Shown in pieces: positions 8,339 through 14,950 of a stretch of DNA of 29,161 bases (within the stretch, counting starts at the first letter, position 1; each line of letters begins with the position of its first letter). A program made the translations under genes and the position numbers. Origin of the DNA: Ilumatobacteraceae bacterium (GTDB lineage: Bacteria > Actinomycetota > Acidimicrobiia > Acidimicrobiales > Ilumatobacteraceae); contig JAOBWK010000112.1 of NCBI GenBank assembly GCA_025463305.1, positions 1 through 29,161 on the forward strand, in the 5' to 3' direction. The notes under the pieces were generated by a model. The model made no database searches and was not told the DNA's origin. It was given only the letters and a program-made list of their open reading frames with translations.

Positions 8339-9514
8339 CTAGCGTGTGGCCCGGGGGAACCCGAGTCCGAACATCGAGATGAGATCGCGCTGCGTCTCGT
8401 TGGTGCCGCCACCGAAGGTGAGGATGATGGTGCCGCGGTACGCGGACTCGATCTTCGAACGCAGGATCGAGCCGGGCGAGCCGGCGGTGACGTAGCCGGA
8501 TGGTCCCATCACTTCGAACAGCAGGCGGTAGGCCTCCTGGTAGAACTCGGTGCCGAAGACCTTCACGGTGGAGGCGGCGGCGACGTCGAGCACGCCCTGG
8601 GTCGACGACCAGGCCACCTTCCAGTTGATCAGGCGCAGGAAGTCGAGCTTGGCGTGGACCTTGGCGAGGTTGATCCGCACCCAGTCCTGATCGATGATCC
8701 GGGTGCCGTCGGGCCGGAGCGTGTCCTTCGCCCACTGCTTGACATCTTCGTACGCACGCTCGATGGGGCCGCTGCTGCACAGCGTGACGCGCTCGCGGTT
8801 GAGCTGAGTGGTGATCAGCGTCCAGCCCCCGTTCTCCTCGCCGACCAGATACTTGGCAGGGACGCGGACATCGTCGAAGAACACCGAGTTGATGTCGTGG
8901 TCGCCGATGAGGCTCAGCGGCTGGATCGTGATGCCCGGCGTGTCCATCGGCAGCAGCAGGATGCTGATGCCCTTGTGCTTCTTGACCTCGCTGTTGGTGC
9001 GCACCGCGAGCCAGCAGTAGTCGGCGCCGTTGGCGAGGCTGGTCCACGTCTTCTGGCCGTTGATGACGTACTCGTCGCCGTCGCGGACGGCGCTGGTCTT
9101 CAGGCTGGCGAGGTCGGTGCCCGCGCCGGGCTCGCTGTAGCCGATGCAGAAGTGGAGGTCGCCGGCGAGGATCTTCGGGAGGAAGAACTCCTTCTGCCAG
9201 TCGGTGCCGTACTCCATGATCGTCGGGCCGACGGTGTTGATGCTCAGCATCGGCACCGGGGCGCCGGAGCGCATCGACTCGTCGAAGAAGACGAACTGCT
9301 CGATCGCGCTCTTGCCCTGGCCGCCCCACTCCTTCGGCCAGCCGACGCCGGCCCAGCCGTCGGCGCACATCTGCTTCCAGACCTCGCGGGTCTTCGGCGA
9401 GATCGCGTGGCCCTCGGCGAGCTCGGCGACCGTGGCGGGATCGAGCAGCTTGTCGTAGTACTCGCGCAGTTCGTTGCGCAAGGCCTCCTGCTCAGCGGTG
9501 TAGGCGAGTTCCAT
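8339..9514 (-). CDS. Acyl-CoA dehydrogenase, alpha-type subunit (pair 2)
   Basis: 391 aa, first gene of the seven-gene minus operon. Motifs are GYSEPGAGTD (residues 125-134), YVINGQKTWTSLAN, the FAD/substrate segment NSVFFDDVRVPAKYLVGEENGGW and the C-terminal TFGGGTNETQRDLI. The arginine segment RxxFG of homomeric ACADs is missing, as in the other alpha-type subunits here, so it should pair with beta2. The reaction is FAD-dependent alpha,beta-dehydrogenation of an acyl-CoA. ATG 9514 is chosen from the family N-terminus (MELAYTAEQEALRNEL). There is no clear ribosome binding site, and a TAGGTT box lies 7 nt upstream, so the mRNA is probably leaderless. Transcribed divergently from the racemase gene. 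Confidence 0.93.
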   Translation of the reverse strand: MELAYTAEQEALRNELREYYDKLLDPATVAELAEGHAISPKTREVWKQMCADGWAGVGWPKEWGGQGKSAIEQFVFFDESMRSGAPVPMLSINTVGPTIMEYGTDWQKEFFLPKILAGDLHFCIGYSEPGAGTDLASLKTSAVRDGDEYVINGQKTWTSLANGADYCWLAVRTNSEVKKHKGISILLLPMDTPGITIQPLSLIGDHDINSVFFDDVRVPAKYLVGEENGGWTLITTQLNRERVTLCSSGPIERAYEDVKQWAKDTLRPDGTRIIDQDWVRINLAKVHAKLDFLRLINWKVAWSSTQGVLDVAAASTVKVFGTEFYQEAYRLLFEVMGPSGYVTAGSPGSILRSKIESAYRGTIILTFGGGTNETQRDLISMFGLGFPRATR

Positions 9515-9521
9515 GCCCGGC

Positions 9522-9552
9522 AACCTAGCCCGCGCCGGACGCGTCGTCAGAT
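9522..9552 (-). promoter_or_regulatory. Divergent control region: leaderless promoter and degenerate TetR-type operator
   Basis: On the minus strand TAGGTT (9522-9527) stands 7 nt before ATG 9514 and fits a -10 box of a leaderless transcript. CTGACG, 17 nt farther upstream (9545-9550), could act as a -35. Overlapping it is a dyad at 9535-9551, CCGGACG-CGT-CGTCAGA, which differs from the window's TCTGACG-N3-CGTCAGA consensus at two of 14 arm positions, both in the left arm. A repressor here could control both the ACAD operon and the racemase gene. Confidence 0.5.
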
Positions 9553-9568
9553 CCGAGGTCGGTGGGTC

Positions 9569-10720
9569 ATGATGACCGGCATGAGCACTGGCATGACGTC
9601 TGGCACGAGCACCACGAACCCAACACGTCCGACCGGTCCGCTGCGCGGGTTGCGGGTCGTCGAGCTGGCCGGACAGGGCCCCGGGCCCTACTGCGGCATG
9701 ATCCTGGCCGACTACGGATGCGACGTCGTCACCATCGATCGGCCGGCCGAAGCCGCCAAGGTCGACACGTCCAAGACGCCCACCAACCTGTTCATGCGCG
9801 GCAAGCGCTCGGTCGCGCTCGACCTCAAGGTGCCGGCCGATGTGGAGCTGCTGCTGTCGCTGCTCGACGAGGCCGACGTGTTCATCGACCCCTTCCGCCC
9901 GGGCGTCTGCGAGCGCCTCGGCATCGGCCCCGACGTGGTGTGTGCGCGCAACCCGCGATTGATCTACGGACGGATGACCGGCTTCGGCCAGGAGGGTCCG
10001 CTGGCCCAGGTGGCCGGCCACGACATCGACTACATCGCGATGTCCGGCGCGCTGTGGCTGCTCGGCCGCGAGGGCGACAAGCCCGTGCCGCCGATCAACC
10101 TCCTCGGCGACTTCGCCGGCGGTGGGCTGATGCTCGCGCTCGGCATCACCGCAGCGGCGTTCGAGCGCACGATCTCGGGCCTCGGCCAGGTGATCGACGC
10201 CGCGATGGTCGACGGCGCGGCGATGGTGGCCGCGCCGTTCTATGCAGCGTCGCGTGGCGGCTGGGGACCACGTGGGACGAACCACATCGACACGGGCGCC
10301 CACTTCTACGAGGTGTACGAGTGCGCCGATGGCGGCTACGTGGCGCTCGGCGCGATCGAGCCGCAGTTCTACGCCGAGCTGCTCAGCCGCCTCGGCCTCG
10401 ACGCCGCCGACTTCCCGCAGTGGGACCGGGCCCAGTGGCCGGCGCTGAAGGAGCAGCTGGCGGCGATCTTCATCGCCAAGCCGCGCGCCGAGTGGTGCGA
10501 GCTGCTCGAGGGCTCGGAGGCCTGCTTCGCCCCCGTGCTGTCACCCACCGAGGCGATGGAGCACCCGCACAACGTGCAGCGCGGCACGTTCGTCGACGTC
10601 AACGGCGTCACCCTGCCGGCGCCGGCGCCTCGCCTCAGCCGCACGCCGGCCGCCGCCCGCCCGCCGACCCACATCGGCGCCGCCACCGACGACGCCCGCG
10701 CCGGCACCCTCTGGTCCTGA
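9569..10720 (+). CDS. mcr: Alpha-methylacyl-CoA racemase (class III CoA-transferase fold)
   Basis: 383 aa. The enzyme interconverts (2R)- and (2S)-methylacyl-CoA so that stereospecific ACADs can act, as in sterol side-chain and branched fatty acid oxidation. VVELAGQGPGPYCGMILADYGCDV opens the fold. His151 (GHDIDY) and Asp181 (GDFAGGG) are 30 residues apart, the same spacing as His126/Asp156 of the mycobacterial racemase MCR. Glu264 in GAIEPQFY corresponds to its Glu241. The transferase Asp of formyl-CoA transferase is not needed in this subclass. Several in-frame ATGs (9569, 9572, 9581, 9593) leave the start uncertain within a Thr-rich leader; GAGG and GGTGGG precede the first. Divergent to the ACAD operon. 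Confidence 0.92.
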   Translation: MMTGMSTGMTSGTSTTNPTRPTGPLRGLRVVELAGQGPGPYCGMILADYGCDVVTIDRPAEAAKVDTSKTPTNLFMRGKRSVALDLKVPADVELLLSLLDEADVFIDPFRPGVCERLGIGPDVVCARNPRLIYGRMTGFGQEGPLAQVAGHDIDYIAMSGALWLLGREGDKPVPPINLLGDFAGGGLMLALGITAAAFERTISGLGQVIDAAMVDGAAMVAAPFYAASRGGWGPRGTNHIDTGAHFYEVYECADGGYVALGAIEPQFYAELLSRLGLDAADFPQWDRAQWPALKEQLAAIFIAKPRAEWCELLEGSEACFAPVLSPTEAMEHPHNVQRGTFVDVNGVTLPAPAPRLSRTPAAARPPTHIGAATDDARAGTLWS

Positions 10721-10746
10721 CGCTGCGTCCGACTGCGTTGGCGTCC

Positions 10747-10785
10747 GACCGCGGGATGTCGTCTCCGGGACGACATCCCGCGGTC
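10747..10785. repeat. Palindromic repeat, copy 1 (perfect 17-bp arms)
   Basis: A perfect inverted repeat: arm GACCGCGGGATGTCGTC, 5-nt loop TCCGG, and the exact complement. It stands 27 nt after the racemase stop. It can form a strong hairpin on either strand and may end transcription or act as a REP-like element. The second copy follows 22 nt later. Confidence 0.85.
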
Positions 10786-10807
10786 AGTGAGGTCCCGCTC
10801 GATGTCC

Positions 10808-10846
10808 GACCGCGTGATGTCGTCTGCGGGACGACATCCCGCGGTC
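10808..10846. repeat. Palindromic repeat, copy 2 (one arm mismatch)
   Basis: Same 39-bp palindrome as at 10747 with loop TGCGG and one mismatch in the left arm (GCGTG for GCGGG); CC/GG extends the stem to 19 bp. Both copies are preceded by TCC and followed by GTGA within 1-2 bases. The wider area also repeats GGTCCTGACGCTGCGTC (near 10716 and 10863), so the whole block looks duplicated. Confidence 0.85.
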
Positions 10847-10910
10847 GGTGACTTCGCCGAAGGGTCCTGACGCTGCGTCGGATTCGGGGATCGGATACGG
10901 TGACCCGCTC

Positions 10911-11480
10911 GTGGGGGACGCCGGGAGCACGATCGTGATCGAGGGGTCGAGCGCACTCGCCGAGCAGCTGCGCGCCGCGACGATCGTCACCGAGTCCGCC
11001 ACCACCGTCGTGGTCGCCGACATCGTGCCGACGCCGGTTCCGTTCGTCGACGTCACGGATGCGCAGTTCGACGCCGCATGGGAGCAGCCGATGCGCGCTG
11101 CCATCCTGGCGTTCCAGCGCGCACACGCTGCCGGACATGCCCGCGTGATCGCGATCGTCCCGACCATCGGCATGTCCGGTGCGCCGCAGCTCGGCCATGT
11201 CGCTGCCACCGCGGAGGCGATCCGCGTGATGGTGAAATCGGCGGCCCGCCAATGGGGTGCCGACGGGATGACGGTCAACTGCATCGCCGTCGCACCGGAG
11301 CTGTTCGGCATCGACCCCGCATCGGTCGGAGAGACCTCGCTCGCGCCACCGGCGTTGGCATCGAAGGGCAGCGTCGTCGACGACATCGTCCCGTTGATCC
11401 GCATGGTCGCCAGCGCCGACGCACACCACATCACCGGCGCCACGCTCACCGGCGACGGCGGCATCTGGATGACGGCATGA
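10911..11480 (+). CDS. Shortened SDR-like protein lacking catalytic residues
   Basis: About 189 aa from GTG 10911; GTG 10848 and GTG 10935 are alternatives, but 10848 would abut the palindromic repeat. A weak TACGGT box lies 9 nt before 10911. The C-terminal half is clearly SDR: WGADGMTVNCIAVAPELFG and HHITGATLTGDGGIWM match the GVTVNxIxPG and GxxxxxDGG regions. The N-terminal half is compressed, with no TGxxxGxG motif. Where SDRs have YxxxK this protein reads HVAAT (LGHVAATAEAIR), so the active site is absent. Its stop overlaps the next SDR start by 4 nt (ATGA), so it may be a regulatory or structural partner of that enzyme. Function unknown. Confidence 0.8.
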   Translation: MGDAGSTIVIEGSSALAEQLRAATIVTESATTVVVADIVPTPVPFVDVTDAQFDAAWEQPMRAAILAFQRAHAAGHARVIAIVPTIGMSGAPQLGHVAATAEAIRVMVKSAARQWGADGMTVNCIAVAPELFGIDPASVGETSLAPPALASKGSVVDDIVPLIRMVASADAHHITGATLTGDGGIWMTA

Positions 11481-12280
11481 CCACCAACACCAGCACGGGC
11501 GGTATGAGCACGGGCACGCGTCTGCAGGGCCGCACGGCGATCGTCACCGGAGCGGGGCAGGGCGTCGGCGAGGGCATCGCTCTGCGCCTCGCGGCCGAGG
11601 GCGCGAACGTCATCGTGGCCGCGCGTCGCGCCGACACCGGCGAACCGGTCGCCGAGGCGATCCGAGCGCGGGGCGGCAGCGCGGTGTGCATCGAGACCGA
11701 CGTGTCGTCGCGGGAGTCCGTGTTCGAGTGCGTCGCCAAGACCGTCGAGCGCTTCGGCGGCCTGGAGATCGTGGTGCACAACGCGTTCCGCGGCGCGATC
11801 CCGCACCGGATGGAGGACGTCGACCTCGACGTGCACTGGAAGCACATGTCCGAGACGGCCGTCTGGGCCGTCCTCTACTGCGGGCAGGCCGCGTGGCCGC
11901 ACCTGCGCGCCGCCGGCAACCGGGGACGGTTCATCATCCTCACCTCGCCGAGCGGGGTCGAGGGCAGCGCCAACATCGCGCTCTACTCCCCCGTCAAGGC
12001 CGCCGAGCGCGCGCTCGCCAAGAGCCTCGCCCGCGAGTGGGGATCGAGCGGCGTCACCGTCAACTGCATCGGGCCCGTCGCCGCCTCGCCGGCACTGGTC
12101 AACGCGTTCGAGCTGTCGCCGGCGCTTCGCGACGCGATCGAGGCCCGCACGCCGCTCGGCCGGGTCGGGGACCCGGAGTCCGACATCGGCTCGGTCGCGC
12201 TCTTCCTCGCGAGCGACGACTCCGCCTTCGTCACCGGCCAGACCGTCATGTGCGACGGCGGCTCGTTCCTCGGGCTCTGA
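11477..12280 (+). CDS. Short-chain dehydrogenase/reductase (classical SDR)
   Basis: 267 aa. NAD(P)-binding TGAGQGVGEG (about residues 24-33), then HNAFRG in place of NNAG, ILTSPSG with the catalytic Ser, and Tyr170-Lys174 in YSPVKAAERALAKSLARE. The end VTGQTVMCDGGSF is typical. The likely reaction is oxidation of a hydroxyacyl-CoA or another secondary alcohol in the surrounding beta-oxidation genes; the substrate is not visible from sequence. ATG 11477 overlaps the stop of the SDR-like gene by 4 nt; a second ATG at 11504 would remove a Thr/Gly-rich leader. Intact active site, unlike its upstream partner. Confidence 0.92.
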   Translation: MTTNTSTGGMSTGTRLQGRTAIVTGAGQGVGEGIALRLAAEGANVIVAARRADTGEPVAEAIRARGGSAVCIETDVSSRESVFECVAKTVERFGGLEIVVHNAFRGAIPHRMEDVDLDVHWKHMSETAVWAVLYCGQAAWPHLRAAGNRGRFIILTSPSGVEGSANIALYSPVKAAERALAKSLAREWGSSGVTVNCIGPVAASPALVNAFELSPALRDAIEARTPLGRVGDPESDIGSVALFLASDDSAFVTGQTVMCDGGSFLGL

Positions 12281-12333
12281 CGCCAGCCCACACCACTCAC
12301 CACGACCGCCCAACGACCGATACGGGGACCCAC

Positions 12334-12693
12334 ATGATCCAGCTGATCACGATGCTCAAGCGCAAGCCCGGCACCACCCACGAGGAGTTCATGACCCACT
12401 GGCACGACCAGCACGGTCCGCTGATCCGGCGCCTCTCGTGCGCGAACTACGTGCGCCGCTACGAGCAGCACGAGTCGATCTGGCCGCCCGAGGGCTCGAA
12501 GATGCCGGAGCCGATGTACGACGGCGTGACCATCCAGTGGTTCGACAGCGCCGACGACTTCTACGCCCACCTGCAGGAGCCCGACCAGAAGGAGATGTAC
12601 GAGGACGTCAAGCGCTTCCTCGACACCACCGCGCTGCACTGGACGATCTGCGAGGAGCCGAACATCGTCATCCCCGAGCCCGAAGCCGGCTGA
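12334..12693 (+). CDS. EthD-domain protein
   Basis: 119 aa. Motifs LITMLKRKPGTTHEEFMTHWHDQHGPLI and the following YVRRYEQ match the EthD family, small ferredoxin-like dimeric alpha/beta-barrel proteins often found in catabolic operons. Some members help ether-degrading cytochromes P450; others are of unknown role. ATG 12334 has GGGGA 6 nt upstream. It follows the SDR by 53 nt and is probably the end of the racemase-SDR cluster. The stop codon lies in a 13-bp tandem repeat. Confidence 0.85.
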   Translation: MIQLITMLKRKPGTTHEEFMTHWHDQHGPLIRRLSCANYVRRYEQHESIWPPEGSKMPEPMYDGVTIQWFDSADDFYAHLQEPDQKEMYEDVKRFLDTTALHWTICEEPNIVIPEPEAG

Positions 12694-12720
12694 GCGACTC
12701 GGCTGAGCGACTCGGCTGAC
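12688..12720. repeat. 13-bp tandem repeat across a stop codon
   Basis: GGCTGAGCGACTC occurs twice in direct succession, followed by a partial GGCTGAC. The stop codon of the EthD gene is inside the first copy. It looks like a slippage duplication. Confidence 0.8.
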
Positions 12721-12777
12721 CGGATCCGCTGGGCCAATTCGCCAGACCCGTCGACCGCCGTCTGGCACGCTGGCGTG

Positions 12778-13392
12778 ATGATCTCCTCGTCCGACGGCCT
12801 CACCCTCACCGGCAACCACGTCCAGCTCGAGCCGCTCTCGCTCGACCACGTCCACCAGCTCGTCGTCGCCGCCAACGAGGATCGCTCCACCTACGGTTGG
12901 ACGCCGGTGCCGGAGACCGCCGGCGCGATGACGAGCTACGTCACCAACCTGCTCGCCGACGCCGAGGCGAAGCGGATCATCCCGTTCGCCCAGCGCCGGC
13001 TCAGCGACCAGCGCGTGATCGGCTGCACGCGCTACCTCGAGATCCGCTACTGGACCGGCCGCGATCTGCCCGACGAGGTCGAGATCGGCGGCACGTGGCT
13101 CGCCGCGTCGGCGCAGCGGACGCCGATCAACACCGAAGCCAAGCTGCTGCTGATGACGAACGCGTTCGAGGCGTGGGACGTGCGTCGCCTCGCGATCTGC
13201 ACCGACGCCCGCAACATGCAGAGCCGCAACGCGATCGAGCGGGTCGGCGCGAAGCTCGAGGGGATCCTTCGCAAGAACCGCGCCTCGGCGGTGGCCGGCG
13301 AGATCGGTCAGCCCCGGGACACCGCGATGCACTCCGTGCTCGACACCGAGTGGCCCGACGTGAAGGCCCGCCTTCAGGCCCGGCTCGCCTGA
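12778..13392 (+). CDS. GNAT N-acetyltransferase, RimJ/RimL-like
   Basis: 204 aa. The pattern GNHVQLEPLSLDHVHQLVVAANE, then a central VEIGGTWLAASAQRTPINTEAKLLLM, then WDVRRLAICTDARNMQSRNAIERVGAKLEGILRKN is characteristic of the acetyltransferase_3/RimJ-RimL group, which acetylates N-terminal or small-molecule amines with acetyl-CoA. The segment NMQSRNAIERVGAKLEG is the conserved end of this subgroup. ATG 12778 or GTG 12775 are both possible; no ribosome binding site is obvious, and CACGCT 6 nt before the ATG is a weak -10 candidate. It ends 4 nt from the convergent isochorismatase-like gene. Target unknown. Confidence 0.88.
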   Translation: MISSSDGLTLTGNHVQLEPLSLDHVHQLVVAANEDRSTYGWTPVPETAGAMTSYVTNLLADAEAKRIIPFAQRRLSDQRVIGCTRYLEIRYWTGRDLPDEVEIGGTWLAASAQRTPINTEAKLLLMTNAFEAWDVRRLAICTDARNMQSRNAIERVGAKLEGILRKNRASAVAGEIGQPRDTAMHSVLDTEWPDVKARLQARLA

Positions 13393-13396
13393 GGCG

Positions 13397-14020
13397 TCAG
13401 GCCGCGGGGGTCCAGGCGGCGATCACGTCGGCGGACGTCGTGATGGTGGACATCACCCTGAGCGTGTTCTCGATGATCGCCTCGCCGTACTCCGTCGGCA
13501 GGCCGACGACGCAGTCGCGGGGCACGACCACCCGGTAGCCGTGGTTGACGGCCTCGACGACCGTGCCGGGGATGCCGACGTTGAGCGACACGCCCGTGAC
13601 GATCAGCGTGGTGATGCCGTGCTCGCGCAGCAGCGCGTCGAGCCCCGTGCCGCCGAACGGCGACATCCCGTGATGCCGGTTGGACACGAGGTCACCCGGC
13701 TCCGGTCCGAGTTGCGGGAGGACCTCGACGGCCTCGCTGCCGTGCACGAGGTAGTCGGTCTTGCGGACGAGCATCGCCATCAGCGGTGTGTTGACGTTCG
13801 CGTCTGCCGGGTCGGGCGGCATCGAGAACGTGCAGTGCACCACGGTGGCCCCGGCGGCGCGCGCCGCGGCGAGCACACCGCCGATCGAGTCGGCGACGCG
13901 GGCCTCGGCGACCGCACCGGCGAGCGCCGGCATCGAGGCGAGATCGCCGCAGACGCCGCGCTGCACCTCCATCGTGATCACGGCGGTGGTGGACGGATCG
14001 ATCGCGAGCGGCGCCGGCAT
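13397..14020 (-). CDS. Isochorismatase-fold protein without catalytic triad
   Basis: 207 aa. The fold is recognisable from TTAVITMEVQRGVCGD, GATVVHCTFSM, FGGTGLDALLREHGITTLIVTG and the end EAVNHGYRVVVPRDCVVGLP. The cysteine hydrolases of this family use Asp, Lys and Cys. Here the Asp position is Thr16 (VITM for VIDM), the Lys region reads LVSNRHHG, and the Cys position is Gly149 (SLNVGIPG for TNVCV). The protein is therefore probably not a cysteine hydrolase. ATG 14020 is preferred over the longer frame because TACAGT lies exactly 7 nt upstream, fitting a leaderless transcript. Divergent from the 14143 gene, with an operator between them. Function unknown. Confidence 0.85.
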   Translation of the reverse strand: MPAPLAIDPSTTAVITMEVQRGVCGDLASMPALAGAVAEARVADSIGGVLAAARAAGATVVHCTFSMPPDPADANVNTPLMAMLVRKTDYLVHGSEAVEVLPQLGPEPGDLVSNRHHGMSPFGGTGLDALLREHGITTLIVTGVSLNVGIPGTVVEAVNHGYRVVVPRDCVVGLPTEYGEAIIENTLRVMSTITTSADVIAAWTPAA

Positions 14021-14027
14021 GTGGCGC

Positions 14028-14033
14028 ACTGTA
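14028..14033 (-). promoter_or_regulatory. Leaderless promoter -10 box TACAGT
   Basis: The minus strand reads TACAGT, 7 nt, ATG. There is no Shine-Dalgarno sequence. The box supports ATG 14020 as the start of the isochorismatase-fold gene. Confidence 0.5.
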
Positions 14034-14068
14034 GACGTGCACCGGACGTGCCTCGTCACCGGCTCCGG

Positions 14069-14099
14069 TTTCTGACGCGGCGTCAGAAAGCCCTACTCT
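14069..14099 (+). promoter_or_regulatory. 21-bp perfect palindromic operator plus -10 TACTCT
   Basis: Arms TTTCTGACGC and GCGTCAGAAA flank a single G (14069-14089), giving a perfect dyad that contains TCTGACG-CGG-CGTCAGA. TCTGAC at 14071-14076 and TACTCT at 14094-14099 are 17 nt apart, as expected for -35 and -10 boxes of the 14143 gene, so a bound repressor would cover the -35. It shares its core with the sites near 21327 and 23796. Confidence 0.75.
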
Positions 14100-14142
14100 G
14101 CACCTCGCCGGCGAACACCTCGCGGCGAGAAGGGGTTGCTCC

Positions 14143-14940
14143 GTGGAACGCGATTACGTCATCAAGCTCGGCACGCTGCTGTTCACGATGGTCGAGCCCA
14201 CCAAGGGCCACGAGGTCGAGTACAACCGCTGGTACGAGCGGGATCACTTCTACGGTGGCGTGCTCACCGGCGAGTACAGCTTCGCCGGCGATCGCTTCGT
14301 CGCCACCGCCGATCTGAAGGCACTGCGCTACCCGGCCGATTCACCGCTGACACCGGACCCCTCGACCGGCTCGTACCTGGCGATCTACTGGGTGCTCGAC
14401 GGACACCACGACGACTGGAACCGTTGGAGCGTCGACACGGTGACGATGCTGCACAAGTCGGGCCGGATGTTCCAGGAGCGCACGCACATCCACACCGCGC
14501 TCTACGACCACGACTGGGCGATCCAGAAGAGCGACCGCGGCACCTCCGCCGAGCTGGCGCTCGACCGCGACTACGCCGGCCTCGTCGTCAACGTCGGCGA
14601 GCTCGCCGAGGGAAAGACGCACGCCGACATCGAGGCCTGGACCCGCAACACGTGGGCGCCGGCTGCGATGGCCAAGGCGGGCGGACCCGACCTCATCGTC
14701 AGCGCGACCGTGATGCCGCTGCTCGACGATGCACCGCCGGACGTGCCGCGCACGCCCAACGCCGACCGCCGATTCCTGCAGATGCACTTCCTCGATCACG
14801 TGCCCACCGAGGGCTGGGACGAGGTGTATGCGCAGTACGGCGCCGACCTCGAGGCCAGCGGGCTCGCCAAGCACCTCTGGACCGCGCCGTGGAAGCAGAC
14901 CGTCTTCGGCACCGACACCTACACCGACCAGCTCTGGTAG
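14143..14940 (+). CDS. Uncharacterised two-half protein, possibly EthD-like
   Basis: 265 aa, GTG 14143 with AGAAGGGG 7 nt upstream. I do not recognise the family firmly. The N-terminal half contains HEVEYNRWYERDHFYGGVLTGEY, and the C-terminal half contains RRFLQMHFLDHVPTEGWDEVYAQYG. Both recall the EthD/dimeric alpha-beta-barrel pattern (a beta strand, NRWY..EH, an amphipathic helix), so the protein may be two such domains fused. That is inference from pattern alone. No signal peptide or membrane segment is visible. It starts a plus-strand set with the extended SDR (10-nt gap) and the F420-type enzyme, under the 14069 operator. Confidence 0.8.
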   Translation: MERDYVIKLGTLLFTMVEPTKGHEVEYNRWYERDHFYGGVLTGEYSFAGDRFVATADLKALRYPADSPLTPDPSTGSYLAIYWVLDGHHDDWNRWSVDTVTMLHKSGRMFQERTHIHTALYDHDWAIQKSDRGTSAELALDRDYAGLVVNVGELAEGKTHADIEAWTRNTWAPAAMAKAGGPDLIVSATVMPLLDDAPPDVPRTPNADRRFLQMHFLDHVPTEGWDEVYAQYGADLEASGLAKHLWTAPWKQTVFGTDTYTDQLW

Positions 14941-14950
14941 AGGACACTCC

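Noticed and set aside
7257..9368. Upstream extension of the DUF2889 frame
   Set aside because: Arg/His-rich low-information translation, antisense-free only because of GC-rich third positions; the ACAD frames explain this DNA.
7355..9568. Very long plus-strand open frame continuing into the racemase gene
   Set aside because: It is antisense to the ACAD genes, which have clear domains; only the part from 9569 matches a known family.
10747..10846. CRISPR array
   Set aside because: Only two units, palindromic across their whole length, and no regular spacer series or cas genes.
10848..11480. Pseudogene of a full SDR truncated by repeat insertion
   Set aside because: No remnant of the missing N-terminus lies upstream, the frame is intact and it is coupled to the next gene, so a shortened functional protein is more likely.
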